Both the position numbers and the translations under genes were made by a program. The notes under the pieces are model-generated. The model was not told the origin of the DNA, searched no databases, and saw only the letters and a program-made list of their open reading frames with translations. From the NCBI RefSeq assembly GCF_047730075.1, contig NZ_CP159831.1:2108001-2172000 (forward strand): a stretch of DNA of 64,000 nucleotides, given 5' to 3'. Below are positions 36,283 to 45,429 of the stretch, piece by piece. Numbering within the stretch: position 1 is the first letter of the stretch; the number at the start of each line of letters is the position of its first letter. The stretch is from Njordibacter sp905182035. Lineage in GTDB: Bacteria > Pseudomonadota > Gammaproteobacteria > Pseudomonadales > Balneatricaceae.

Positions 36283-37281
36283 TTAAATTTGTCCAATTTT
36301 TTCCCTGTTTTCTGCAATCCATTTCACCAAGGTTTCTACACTCATCCAATCAGAATTGTTGTCTGATGAATAGGTAAACTCAGGGTGAACTAATTTACCA
36401 CTACCAATACGTGATAAGTCTTGACTCCAGTTATGAATAGCAGGCAGCACCTTGTAATGCTCAGCGTATTCATAAGTATGTGGAGCGTCCTCAAGACCAA
36501 TCATTTGCTCGTGCAGCTTTTCACCTGGGCGAATACCTACTACTTCATGCTGAGCTCCCGGCACTGACGCCAGAGCCAGATCAACTATATTCATAGAAGG
36601 GATTTTTTTTACATAAATTTCACCACCTAACATATCGTCAAAAGCATGCCAGACCAAATTAACGCCTTCTTCCAATGTAATCATAAATCGCGTCATACGG
36701 GCATCAGTAATAGGCAATATACCCTTATCTGCCTGTGTGATGAAAAATGGGATTACTGAGCCACGCGAGCCCATTACATTGCCATAGCGAACAACAGAAA
36801 AGCTCGTATCTTGTTGCCCACTGTATGAGTTACCTGCAATAAATAATTTGTCCGATGCTAATTTGGTGGCGCCATAAAGATTGGCTGGACTACTGGCTTT
36901 ATCAGTAGAAAGCGCCACTACACGCTTTACTCCTTGATCAATACATGAATCAATCAAGTTCATAGCACCAATAATATTTGTTTTAACACATTCAAATGGA
37001 TTGTACTCAGCCGTTGGTACAATTTTAGTAGCTGCCGCATGAACCACATAATCGATACCGCTAAGAGCACGCGATAAGCGGTCTTTATCACGCACATCAC
37101 CAATAAAAAATCTTACCCTCTTATCGTTTTGATAAAGTTTAGCCATTTCCCATTGTTTCATTTCATCACGCGAGAAAATAACTAAGCGGCGTGGGTTATA
37201 TTTAGCTAGAGCCATGGGTACAAATGTATGGCCAAAAGAGCCAGAGCCACCAGTAATTAAAATAGATGAGTTTTTTAACAT
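36283..37281 (-). CDS. pseB: UDP-GlcNAc 4,6-dehydratase (5-inverting)
   Basis: 332 residues. SILITGGSGSFGHTFVPM, HAAATKIVPTAEYNP, LSTDKASSPANLYGATKLASDKL (Tyr-x3-Lys present), RYGNVMGSRGSVIPFF and GIRPGEKLHEQM. It is the first enzyme of CMP-pseudaminic acid synthesis. pseC is not next to it. It is distinguishable from FnlA at 5999 by the Tyr at the catalytic site. Confidence 0.93.
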   Translation of the reverse strand: MLKNSSILITGGSGSFGHTFVPMALAKYNPRRLVIFSRDEMKQWEMAKLYQNDKRVRFFIGDVRDKDRLSRALSGIDYVVHAAATKIVPTAEYNPFECVKTNIIGAMNLIDSCIDQGVKRVVALSTDKASSPANLYGATKLASDKLFIAGNSYSGQQDTSFSVVRYGNVMGSRGSVIPFFITQADKGILPITDARMTRFMITLEEGVNLVWHAFDDMLGGEIYVKKIPSMNIVDLALASVPGAQHEVVGIRPGEKLHEQMIGLEDAPHTYEYAEHYKVLPAIHNWSQDLSRIGSGKLVHPEFTYSSDNNSDWMSVETLVKWIAENREKIGQI

Positions 37282-37367
37282 TTTTTTATCTTTAAGGTTT
37301 TAGTAATTTCTGAATTGAAAAGTAAATTTCACAAAAAAATAGCTCAAATTATATATGTGTAACCTTG

Positions 37368-38597
37368 TTAGGCTCTTTGCTCTAACCATATTGCAATTTT
37401 ATTCTTAACAACATCTTGCGGGAGCTTATTTTTATCAAACTTCATGTAGTGCCATCGCGCTTCCTCACTGTATGCCAGATACTCTTCATCCGTCATTGCT
37501 AGCAACGAATCTACCTTTCTAGATAATTCATCATCACTAGTCGAATATAATCTTTGGAGGTCTGGTAGATGATCCGTGGCTAGATTAGTTTTCCATGTTC
37601 CTTTAAAAACAAGTGACGCTATTTCTTTTACGTCTTTTGCAAAAATAACACGCTCACCAAAACCCAGCGCTTCATACCCCAGTGCTGAACTACATGTGAC
37701 TGTTAGTTTGCTTACCTGTACTGATTCATAGGAAGAATAATTACTTTTCGGTATGAAAGTGAATTCATGATTATTACTATGGGTAAAATACTCTACTTCT
37801 TTATCGTATTCTGCACTCCCAAGAGGATACCTCATAGCAACACAAAGACTCATATTTCTTTTTACTGCAACATTTGCTACTTGAGTAAAGACATCTTTAA
37901 CAGTTTTTTTATAGGCATCTAGCACTTCTCCAATATATCCATCAGCAGGAAGAAACCGTGATCGAAATTGAGAGATAAAACATAAATCAAATTTCTTAGT
38001 TTTATGGGATAGCTGCTGTTCCCAAAAAATTCCAGCTTTTATTGAGCCAATTGGATAGTAATGTTCAACTAAATGACCACCTCGATGCATCATGTCGCTT
38101 TCAACTTCTCCAAAACAAAAATAATGGTCTAGGTCTAAACGCTGTTGAAATGGCATAGATAGTACCCATCTAGCACCATTTTGAATAGAAACACATTGAA
38201 CTTCAGGAAAAAGTGATTTAATTCGTCCCATTGAAGTGCTGTTATCAATAAAAGTCATAACCACTTTGGGCTTCCAGGTATTAACCAAAGCTGTTCTCCA
38301 GGCACGTGTTGTGCTTCGGTATAGACACAAATTAATTAATCCTAAGAAAAAAAAGTATCCTGATTTAATCAAGGGCATCCCTTCTCGAACACGCAATACA
38401 TTGACTTTTGTACCAGTCGGTATGCAAGATCGAAGAGCATCGCTCCCCATTGAATCATAAATCAAAACGTCACAGCCAGTTTTTCCATGCCACGCGATAT
38501 TTTTGAAGCGATTAACGCCAGGAATTGTCCTAGTTAAAAACTGTTTTAATGCGCCAGTTAACCTCCATCCATAAATACTTCCAGCTAGTTTGCTCAT
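37368..38597 (-). CDS. Surface-carbohydrate biosynthesis protein, GT-B-like (TIGR04396-like)
   Basis: 409 residues, soluble. It has FIDNSTSMGRIKSLFPEVQC, SIQNGARW, YPIGSIKAG, FDLCFISQFRSRFLPADGYI and a C-terminal donor-domain-like STSDDELSRKVDSLL region; CSSALGYEALGFGERVIF is the glycine-rich donor loop. I recall a similar family described only as surface polysaccharide biosynthesis protein. It may transfer a nonulosonate, given its place next to pseB/pseF. Confidence in family is moderate and in substrate low. Confidence 0.6.
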   Translation of the reverse strand: MSKLAGSIYGWRLTGALKQFLTRTIPGVNRFKNIAWHGKTGCDVLIYDSMGSDALRSCIPTGTKVNVLRVREGMPLIKSGYFFFLGLINLCLYRSTTRAWRTALVNTWKPKVVMTFIDNSTSMGRIKSLFPEVQCVSIQNGARWVLSMPFQQRLDLDHYFCFGEVESDMMHRGGHLVEHYYPIGSIKAGIFWEQQLSHKTKKFDLCFISQFRSRFLPADGYIGEVLDAYKKTVKDVFTQVANVAVKRNMSLCVAMRYPLGSAEYDKEVEYFTHSNNHEFTFIPKSNYSSYESVQVSKLTVTCSSALGYEALGFGERVIFAKDVKEIASLVFKGTWKTNLATDHLPDLQRLYSTSDDELSRKVDSLLAMTDEEYLAYSEEARWHYMKFDKNKLPQDVVKNKIAIWLEQRA

Positions 38598-38674
38598 AAC
38601 TCATAACCCTTCAATTATTTTTACAAAAAAAACCTACAGGCTAAATCTGTTTCCTATGCCCAGGATTACGCCAT

Positions 38675-39190
38675 TCATGTTGAATAATCTGTCTGAAAGT
38701 AAGAGCTTTCAACCAATCCACATAAAATATGTCCTAGCATAATATGGCACTCTTGAATCCGTGCAGTGTCACTTGATGGAATACAAATACATGGACAAAC
38801 AGTTCGTAGCTTTCCACCAGAGTCTCCTGTCAGCCCAACATTGCTGACCCCCTGTCCAATTGCTGCCGTGGCTGCCGTGGCTGCCGTGGCTGCCGACAAT
38901 ATATTACTACTATTGCCACTGGTAGTGATTGGAATGAATACGTCTCCGAGTTTAGTGATAGCTTCAAGCTCTCTAGAAAACACCCGATCATAGCCATAAT
39001 CGTTTCCTATCGCACTCATGGCTGAGCTGTTGGTGCCCAACGCAATGGATGCTAAAGGTGCTCGGTCGAACAAAAACCGTGAGGTGAATTCAGCTGATAG
39101 ATGTTATGCATCGGCAAAACTGCCTCCGTTTCCAGCAATGACATAAGCACGGCTGTGGCCAATAGTTTGCTTAGCAATTGTTATATTCAT
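38675..39190 (-). pseudogene. gmhA: Broken D-sedoheptulose-7-phosphate isomerase
   Basis: Minus-strand reading from ATG at 39190 gives AGNGGSFADA, then TAA at 39104-39106 where GmhA has Gln (ADAQHLAAEF), then the family sequence HLSAEFTSRFLFDRAPLASI..NDYGYDRVFSREL..TTSGNS..GLTGDSGGKL..HIMLGHILCGLVE. The N-terminal helices upstream of GNGGS are missing. A 9-bp tandem repeat (38862-38895) adds six Ala/Thr residues compared with the family. It should make no functional enzyme, although the other GDP-heptose genes are intact. Confidence 0.88.
38862..38895. repeat. 9-bp tandem repeat in gmhA
   Basis: GCTGCCGTG is repeated 3.8 times without mismatch, encoding an Ala-Ala-Thr run on the minus strand. 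GmhA relatives are six residues (18 bp, two units) shorter at this place, so the array reflects slipped-strand expansion. Confidence 0.93.
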
Positions 39191-39201
39191 GAATATTTAA
39201 T

Positions 39202-40575
39202 TCATGTAGGTTCTTTGCGCTCACGGACCATCCAAGATTGAAGACCTTCTTGTTCAAAACGAAAGGGACTGCAGTTTAACCCTTCAGATCTGAGATGGTT
39301 AATAAGATGATGTTTGGAAAAAGGTGGCACATAAAACAGAAAAAAACCACCACCACCGGCACCGAGTAACTTACCACCCAAAGCACCATGCTTGAGCGCA
39401 TTTGCATAAATTTTATCCAAATTTTTATTAGATATTTTACTACTAAACTGGCGTTTCATTTGCCAAGCCTTATGCAAGCTTTCACCAAACTCATGTAACC
39501 TTCCACGCAGTATATGGTTCCGCATGAGATAAGTCAGATCAACAGTTTTTTCCACTTGCTGGCGAATAGTCTGCTTACGCATATGCTGACGCTGGTCTTT
39601 ATGGATATTACCTGAGTCATGCCCAGTGCCGGTATCACAAAGAATCAAACTCTCCTCCAGTTCCAAAAGCGTGTCCCGATTAATTCGCAGAGGATGTACA
39701 ACATTTTGATCCATACTAAATTCCATGAAATTGAATCCACCAAAAACCGTCGCATATTGGTCTTGCCAACCCCCAGAAACACCCAAGTAAAGCCTTTCTG
39801 CTTGAAATGCGAGCTCAGCTAACTCATGCTGATCCCACCGGTCAAGTCGGAATTCGTTGAAGCAGCCAAGGATCGTAGCGGACACTACCGCAGATCCACC
39901 CAGCCCTGAGTTTATAGGAAAGTCTGAGTGCAAAAAAAGTTCAAAACCAAATTCAGGCTGTATGGTCTTAAGTAGGGACTGAATCAGCCCAAACTTACCA
40001 ACCTGTTTTAGAGCTGCACTGAGGTCATCCGCAATAAGCTTTTTGTTAAGATCCATCGAGTGAATGGCAATTTTCTGATCGTCACGCATTCGCAAGGTAG
40101 CATGACTGTATAGTGACACAGTAGCGTTGATAACCGCACCATATTGCCCATCAAAGTAATGAGTTACATCTGAACCACCACCACCAAAGCTAATGCGCAC
40201 TGGCGCACGGGCGCGAGCGTAAACGGCTTCTTCTAACTGTATGGGTAAGTGGTCATGGCTGACGATAGCTATTAATTGCCTATCAGCATCCAGTAATGGA
40301 ATAACACGCGTTCGAGAATCAAGCTTTTTTAGCAATACCTCCCGCGGTGTAGATGGGGCTTCCCAAAAGAAATCAGGGTTAACGCACAATGCTATCTTGT
40401 CGTCTAACGAACCACCTTCGAGCAACATGCGTCGAATGTCACCATCAGTAGCCAACCCTGTGACCGCACCATCTAAACCCGCGGTGAGGATAATGCCATG
40501 ATTATTGTCATTTATTAGAACCAATGCTTCTCGCAGAGTTGCATGTTCATCAATCAAAAAATTAGTTATTGTCAC
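39202..40575 (-). CDS. hddA: CBS-domain/GHMP kinase fusion, D-glycero-D-manno-heptose-7-P kinase
   Basis: 457 residues. Residues 1-~115 are a CBS pair (LREALVLINDNNHGIILTA, VTGLATDGDIRRMLL, VIPLLDADRQLIAIVSHD), and the rest is a GHMP kinase: RAPVRISFGGGGSDVTHYF, the ATP loop INSGLGGSAVV and the C-terminal GGKLLGAGGGGFFLFYV. HddA alone is ~340 residues, so the N-terminal CBS module is extra. The GTG start (40573-40575) overlaps the hddC TGA. The gene is cotranscribed with hddC and gmhB. The CBS domain suggests nucleotide-sensed control. Confidence 0.9.
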   Translation of the reverse strand: MTITNFLIDEHATLREALVLINDNNHGIILTAGLDGAVTGLATDGDIRRMLLEGGSLDDKIALCVNPDFFWEAPSTPREVLLKKLDSRTRVIPLLDADRQLIAIVSHDHLPIQLEEAVYARARAPVRISFGGGGSDVTHYFDGQYGAVINATVSLYSHATLRMRDDQKIAIHSMDLNKKLIADDLSAALKQVGKFGLIQSLLKTIQPEFGFELFLHSDFPINSGLGGSAVVSATILGCFNEFRLDRWDQHELAELAFQAERLYLGVSGGWQDQYATVFGGFNFMEFSMDQNVVHPLRINRDTLLELEESLILCDTGTGHDSGNIHKDQRQHMRKQTIRQQVEKTVDLTYLMRNHILRGRLHEFGESLHKAWQMKRQFSSKISNKNLDKIYANALKHGALGGKLLGAGGGGFFLFYVPPFSKHHLINHLRSEGLNCSPFRFEQEGLQSWMVRERKEPT

Positions 40576-41279
40576 AAGGAACCTTCACGATTATTTTCTA
40601 TCCAAATACAAAAACGGTGGTAATCAGCTGGGATGCCGATGTCAATAAAATTGGTTTTAAGGGCAACAGCATTTAGGGCTCTTTCATCTAGCAACAGCTT
40701 GAACAAAATTCTTTCAAGTGAAAATGGATAACCATCCCAATACCGAAAAAAATTAGAGTGCAAATGGCACAAACCCACGCTAATCCAACCCATTTTCTGT
40801 GTATTGCTTTTTTCGATAAAAGAGGTCACTTTCAATTTATCATCAAATTGAACTTGCCCATAACGGGCAGAGTCATTCAAGCGGAGCACTGCCATTGACG
40901 GAACAGGGGTCTGCTCTAAAGTTTTAATCCCAGTACCCAACCAAGTATCAGCATTGGTAAGTAAAAAATCACCAGTCAACTCAAGCTGCTTAAGCGCATA
41001 GGCGACGGCACCACCAGTATCCATCGGTTTGGGCTCAATTACCCATGCCACTTCACAGTCTTTAAGTAACTTAGTTTTCTCAAATTCCAAAAAATTGATA
41101 ATTAAGTCTGCCTGATGATGCAGTAGAAATACAAATGACCGTAGACCTTGGCTTTTCCAATTCTCAATCTGAAGATAAAGAAATGGCACATCGCCAACTG
41201 GTGCCAAGGCTTTGGGCACCTGAGTTACTACTGATTGAAGACGTGTACCAAAGCCACCGGCTAAGATTAATAACTTCAT
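40572..41279 (-). CDS. hddC: D-glycero-D-manno-heptose 1-phosphate guanylyltransferase
   Basis: 235 residues, nucleotidyltransferase: ILAGGFGTRLQSVVTQVPKALAPVGDVPFL, LTNADTW with the metal Asp and FIDIGIPADYHRF near the end. Flanked by hddA and gmhB, which identifies it as HddC (GDP-heptose formation). Overlapping ATGA with gmhB. Confidence 0.92.
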   Translation of the reverse strand: MKLLILAGGFGTRLQSVVTQVPKALAPVGDVPFLYLQIENWKSQGLRSFVFLLHHQADLIINFLEFEKTKLLKDCEVAWVIEPKPMDTGGAVAYALKQLELTGDFLLTNADTWLGTGIKTLEQTPVPSMAVLRLNDSARYGQVQFDDKLKVTSFIEKSNTQKMGWISVGLCHLHSNFFRYWDGYPFSLERILFKLLLDERALNAVALKTNFIDIGIPADYHRFCIWIENNREGSL

Positions 41280-41905
41280 CTCAATTCCAGTGACTTAGTA
41301 TGACTATTTATAAATGGCAACGCGCCAAGCAAAGATGTAATGACATGACATTGCTGAGGAATAACTTCCGCGAGACTCCCCTGAGCAAAAAAAATATTAA
41401 GACCAAGGCCAGCCGCGATACCAGCCTGAATATCACTAGACCTGTCGCCTATCAAAATAGACTTGTCTAGATCCAAACACAATTCCTTCTCAGCTTGTAA
41501 AATCATACCTGGATTTGGTTTGCGTGAAAAATCATCTTTTTTGTATTCACCCAAACCTTCAGTAGGGTGGAAAGGAGAAAAGTACACTTTATCAATTGGA
41601 GCCCCTGCTTTTGTGAATTTCCTGCACATCCAAGATGTTAGTTGATGAAACTGTCGCTCTGAATATAACCCTCGCCCAATACCAGCTTGATTAGTAACTA
41701 CCACAATCTTGAAATTATTGGCACAAGCAGATTGCACCACATCAAAGATTCCATCAACAAACTCAAAATTATCAATCTGATGCACATAGCCATGATCAAT
41801 GTTGATGACACCATCCCGATCTAGGAATAGCGCTCTGACTCCAGTTGGAGTATTAGTTGGAGTCGTAGAATTTATCAATTCGTAATTTCCAATTTTGCTA
41901 TTCAC
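41276..41905 (-). CDS. gmhB: D-glycero-D-manno-heptose-1,7-bisphosphate phosphatase
   Basis: 209 residues, HAD. ALFLDRDGVINIDHGYVHQ carries the nucleophile, VVTNQAGIGRGLYSERQF is motif II, and RKPNPGMI and LIGDRSSDIQAG complete the set. The usual GmhB zinc Cys residues between motifs II and III are absent (FSPFHPTEGLGEYKKDDFSRKP). This Cys-less form occurs in other HddA-linked GmhB proteins as I recall. First gene of the heptose block in transcription order. Confidence 0.9.
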   Translation of the reverse strand: MNSKIGNYELINSTTPTNTPTGVRALFLDRDGVINIDHGYVHQIDNFEFVDGIFDVVQSACANNFKIVVVTNQAGIGRGLYSERQFHQLTSWMCRKFTKAGAPIDKVYFSPFHPTEGLGEYKKDDFSRKPNPGMILQAEKELCLDLDKSILIGDRSSDIQAGIAAGLGLNIFFAQGSLAEVIPQQCHVITSLLGALPFINSHTKSLELR

Positions 41906-41992
41906 GTGTAAAGTTTACTAACGGCACTAAAAACATTGCAAAAGCTCTATCTAGGTCAATACCAGCTAAAACAACAGTGTAGCGAACATTGT

Positions 41993-42022
41993 GAACTAAT
42001 GAACTAATGAACTAATGAACTA
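41993..42022. repeat. 8-bp tandem repeat upstream of gmhB
   Basis: GAACTAAT is repeated 3.75 times without mismatch. It lies in the intergenic region between the ABC transporter and gmhB, where the number of units could change spacing. No promoter is recognised close by. Confidence 0.9.
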
Positions 42023-42112
42023 CTTAGCATTTAGGTGATTTTTAAGCTTTTACTACCCTTACAGGCACTTAAATGGTAATAATCTAACTCGCTTACATTT
42101 TAGGTATGGAGT

Positions 42113-43900
42113 CTAAATTTTATTGACTGCACACTCAACAATAGTTTGGTAACTGCCACTCCGCACAATTTTTCCATCTGCAAACTCTATTATGTGGGTA
42201 CAGTTCTTAAGTGTGGTTAGGCGGTGCGCTACCATAATTACTGTGAGTTCATCACTTAAATCTTCAATAGCTTCTATCACTGACTGCTCTGTATCGTTAT
42301 CAAGTGCACTAGTAGCCTCGTCAAATACCACCACATCAGCTTGTTTATAGAGCGCACGGGCAATGCCAATACGCTGGCGCTGCCCACCAGACAAACGCAC
42401 ACCACGTTCACCAACAAAAGTATCATATTGTTTATCCCACGATTCAATAGTTTGCGCAATCTGCGCCTTTCTAGCAGCTAGATGTACCCGGGGGAGGTCT
42501 ATTTGGTCTGCTGGCACACCAAAAGCAATATTCTCTGCAATACTGGTATCTGCCAAAAATATAACTTGCGGCACGTGGGCAATGCGCATTTGCCAACTAC
42601 GGTGATTTTGGCCAGTAACAATTACGTCATCAATCGCCAGACTGCCACCAGAAGGCTTTAATAAGCCCATAATAATATCTATTAACGTGCTTTTACCACT
42701 CCCGGTAGCGCCAATCAATCCAATACGACTACCTTTTGGAATACTAAGACTAAGACCATGTTTAAATACCCATGGAGCATCTTTCGCATATTGAAAAGTT
42801 AAGTTACTCAAGGTAATACTATGCTTAAACGGCATAAGTGCCTGCTGCGGCGCATCAGCATAGTTGGGAATAGGCTGATCTAATAGATCTAAAGCGTCAC
42901 TTAATGATGCCTGGCCACCCTTCAATGCAGTCCAGCTAGCATAGGCGTGTTGCAACACAGGCAAAAGGCGCTGCGCACCCAACGCTAGCGCACCCAAAAT
43001 AGGTATAGCGCTAGTGATACCAGGCGGCTGATTAGCTAGAAAATATGCTAAAACTGCTATTAACACCATACCTAGCGACTCTATAACGTAACGTGGGCTA
43101 CCACTTATAATAGAGAGATTTGCCTGCGCTCGACGAAGAGGCAAATCAGCATTGCGATAAATATAACAATAGGTTGCTTGTGTGCCATCAATGAGTACAT
43201 CCCGGATGCCGCCCAAACCCTCTTGCAAAGCCTTAATTACACGACCTGATTCATAACTAATGCGTTTGCTATCTCGCGCCACAGCTTTTTTAGTTGCTAA
43301 AACAATCAATAAATAGATAGTTCCAAAGCCAATAAAAGCAGTTGAAGCTACTACAGGCTCAATGGCCAATAAAGCTAGTAGAATAAATATCAAAATCCAT
43401 ATAGAACTTATAATGGTGACTAGTGGCAAAAGGGTCGAAGCTACTACACGATTTGCCTTTGTAGAGATTCCTGCAATTACCTCGCTACTATTACGTGAGA
43501 TATGGACAGTGTAAGGTTGGTAAAGCGCTCGCCGATAAATGTTGATACTAAGGTCAGCGCCAATGGCATGACTAAGTCGTGTTTGCGACCACAACAACAT
43601 TAGGCGCATCAGGCCAGAGAGCAACGCGCCTGCGGAAAAAGCGATAGTAAGTGGTAGTAATAGTTGTTTAGGCTCTGTAAGACTAAGCAAATGAACAAGC
43701 GGTTGAGCAATGGGATTAACAAATATCCGTTCTGGTGCAGTTAAAGCTCCTAAAAATGGTAACACAGCAGCAATACTAATAACTTCAGCAAAAGATGCCA
43801 GAATCATCACTAAAAACAAGACCCCAAATTGCACTCGCCTCTGTGGATTAATGTGGCTCCACAGACGGCGTAAGAGCTGGGGTAGGGTCGATTTTGGCAT
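42113..43900 (-). CDS. ABC-type glycolipid flippase, PglK/MsbA-like
   Basis: 595 residues: six-helix N-terminal membrane domain (to ~320) and a C-terminal ATPase with GLIGATGSGKST (Walker A), LSGGQRQRIGIARAL (signature), ADVVVFDEATSALD (Walker B) and VAHRLTTL (H-loop). All catalytic motifs are intact. Half-size fusion ABC of the PglK type, which flips lipid-PP-oligosaccharide to the periplasm. No Wzx/Wzy pair is recognised nearby, so this is the likely exporter for the cluster's glycan. Confidence 0.88.
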   Translation of the reverse strand: MPKSTLPQLLRRLWSHINPQRRVQFGVLFLVMILASFAEVISIAAVLPFLGALTAPERIFVNPIAQPLVHLLSLTEPKQLLLPLTIAFSAGALLSGLMRLMLLWSQTRLSHAIGADLSINIYRRALYQPYTVHISRNSSEVIAGISTKANRVVASTLLPLVTIISSIWILIFILLALLAIEPVVASTAFIGFGTIYLLIVLATKKAVARDSKRISYESGRVIKALQEGLGGIRDVLIDGTQATYCYIYRNADLPLRRAQANLSIISGSPRYVIESLGMVLIAVLAYFLANQPPGITSAIPILGALALGAQRLLPVLQHAYASWTALKGGQASLSDALDLLDQPIPNYADAPQQALMPFKHSITLSNLTFQYAKDAPWVFKHGLSLSIPKGSRIGLIGATGSGKSTLIDIIMGLLKPSGGSLAIDDVIVTGQNHRSWQMRIAHVPQVIFLADTSIAENIAFGVPADQIDLPRVHLAARKAQIAQTIESWDKQYDTFVGERGVRLSGGQRQRIGIARALYKQADVVVFDEATSALDNDTEQSVIEAIEDLSDELTVIMVAHRLTTLKNCTHIIEFADGKIVRSGSYQTIVECAVNKI

Positions 43901-44222
43901 TTTAATTTATTACCCTGAGAAAGATGAGTTAACTAGTCAGTACTTAAAAAATTACAGGGATAAACGAACCTTTTTAATTCATTTTGACACATCTTGGTTG
44001 CACGCCTTCAGTTAAGTTATTAATAACACATCCATACCACCCTACTTTGCTGACCACTTGTAGAATAAATCGTTGCTCATTCCGTGCTCCCTGCAAAGTT
44101 CAAAAATGGGCACGCCACTTTAAGCCTGCTTGATGATAACCCGTGTTTGACTATTGGAATAATGAGATTTGTCATGTAGATCTCCTTAATAAAGTTTACG
44201 AGAAAATTCCACTTCTGACCTC

Positions 44223-45429
44223 GACGGATTCAACCGGTCACAGCAACACCATATTTAACATATCATGAGGGGTATGATATTTCAGCGTTTTCCGTGGGCG
44301 ATCATTGAGCTTTGACGCGATACTGTCAAAATAATACTGCGAATAACCTTTTAAGCTTGTACCTTTAGGGAAATACTGCCGAAGAAGACCATTGGTGTTT
44401 TCGTTACTTCCTTGCCGCCAGGGACTACATAGGGTAACAAAAGTACACGTCCATACCCTTTACAAAGGTGAGTTCTGCATGGGCGGCCAGCTCTGCACCT
44501 CGATCACATGTAAGGGTTTTCTTAAACGCCTCTGGGAGCTGTGAGAGTTGTTTTGATAATGACCCAACAACGTCAGAAGTTTTTTTACTGTCAACCTGTA
44601 CAAGCATGGTAAATCGTGTGGATCGTTCGACTACCGTGGCGATGTGACTGTTGTTTGAACCAACTATTAAATCACCTTCCCAATGACCCAAAGTTGCACG
44701 TGACTCTACCTCAGCAGGACGGTCATGGATCGATACACCACCAACAATTTTCCCTCTAGAACCTACTTTATGGGCCTTAGCCTGCCGAAATTTTCGTTTC
44801 GTTCTGAGGTGTTTAGGTTATTTCTTATGGGATATATTACGTGTTTCAATGAATAGGCTTTTGTAAATAGTTTCATGAGATACCCTCATGTTTTCATCGT
44901 TGGGATGATGGCGTCGAAGCCATCCCGATATTTGCTCGGGCGACCAATCGTCAGAAATTTTGGAAGCAACCACGTCCCGCAACTGCCTGTTAATACTAAG
45001 CAGACACAGCTTGGGCCTTTTGCCTCTTTTCCAGGCGGCATTATCAGCATCAATGGCTCGGTATTTAGACGAGCCCCCATTATTATTAACTTCTCGGCAG
45101 ACCGTTGATGGACCACGTTCCAATTGACGTGCAATTGCTCGGATGCTGTCTCCACTTGCGAGCCCACGTGTGATTGTTTCTCGTTCTCGAATAGTCAAAG
45201 AGTTGAGAGACCTTGAACGTAGGCGCGGCCTGATGCCACCATGGTATTGCACGTATGAAAAAATAGTGGCCGGTGGCTTTGATAAAACTTTAGAAATATT
45301 GGCCATTGGATCTCCCACTTTCCAAAAGTGCCAGATAGTTTCATTCATTTTATAGGGCATCAGATTTGGATGCTTCATGTTTACACTCTGTTTTATTTAG
45401 GAGTGTTGCTGTGACCGGTTGAATCCGTC
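44223..45429 (-). mobile_element. IS30-family insertion sequence (defective)
   Basis: Bounded by perfect 27-bp inverted repeats that begin GACGGATTCAACCGGTC, with TC repeated on each flank. Removing the element and one TC restores the older IS407-group remnant exactly (GACCTCCG), which confirms the 2-bp target duplication. The transposase is broken (see pseudogene). Confidence 0.92.
44238..45378 (-). pseudogene. IS30-family transposase, two disruptions
   Basis: Starts at 45378 with an HTH (SIRAIARQLERGPSTVCREV) and IRERETITRGLASGD. An in-frame TAA follows RNISHKK (44818-44820); the same frame continues KHLRTKRKFRQAKAH..TLGHWEGDLIVG with the DDE region (first Asp in EGDLIVG). A frameshift near 44425-44440 then separates the C-terminal SPWRQGSNENTNGLLRQYFP. 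The protein would be non-functional. Confidence 0.85.
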
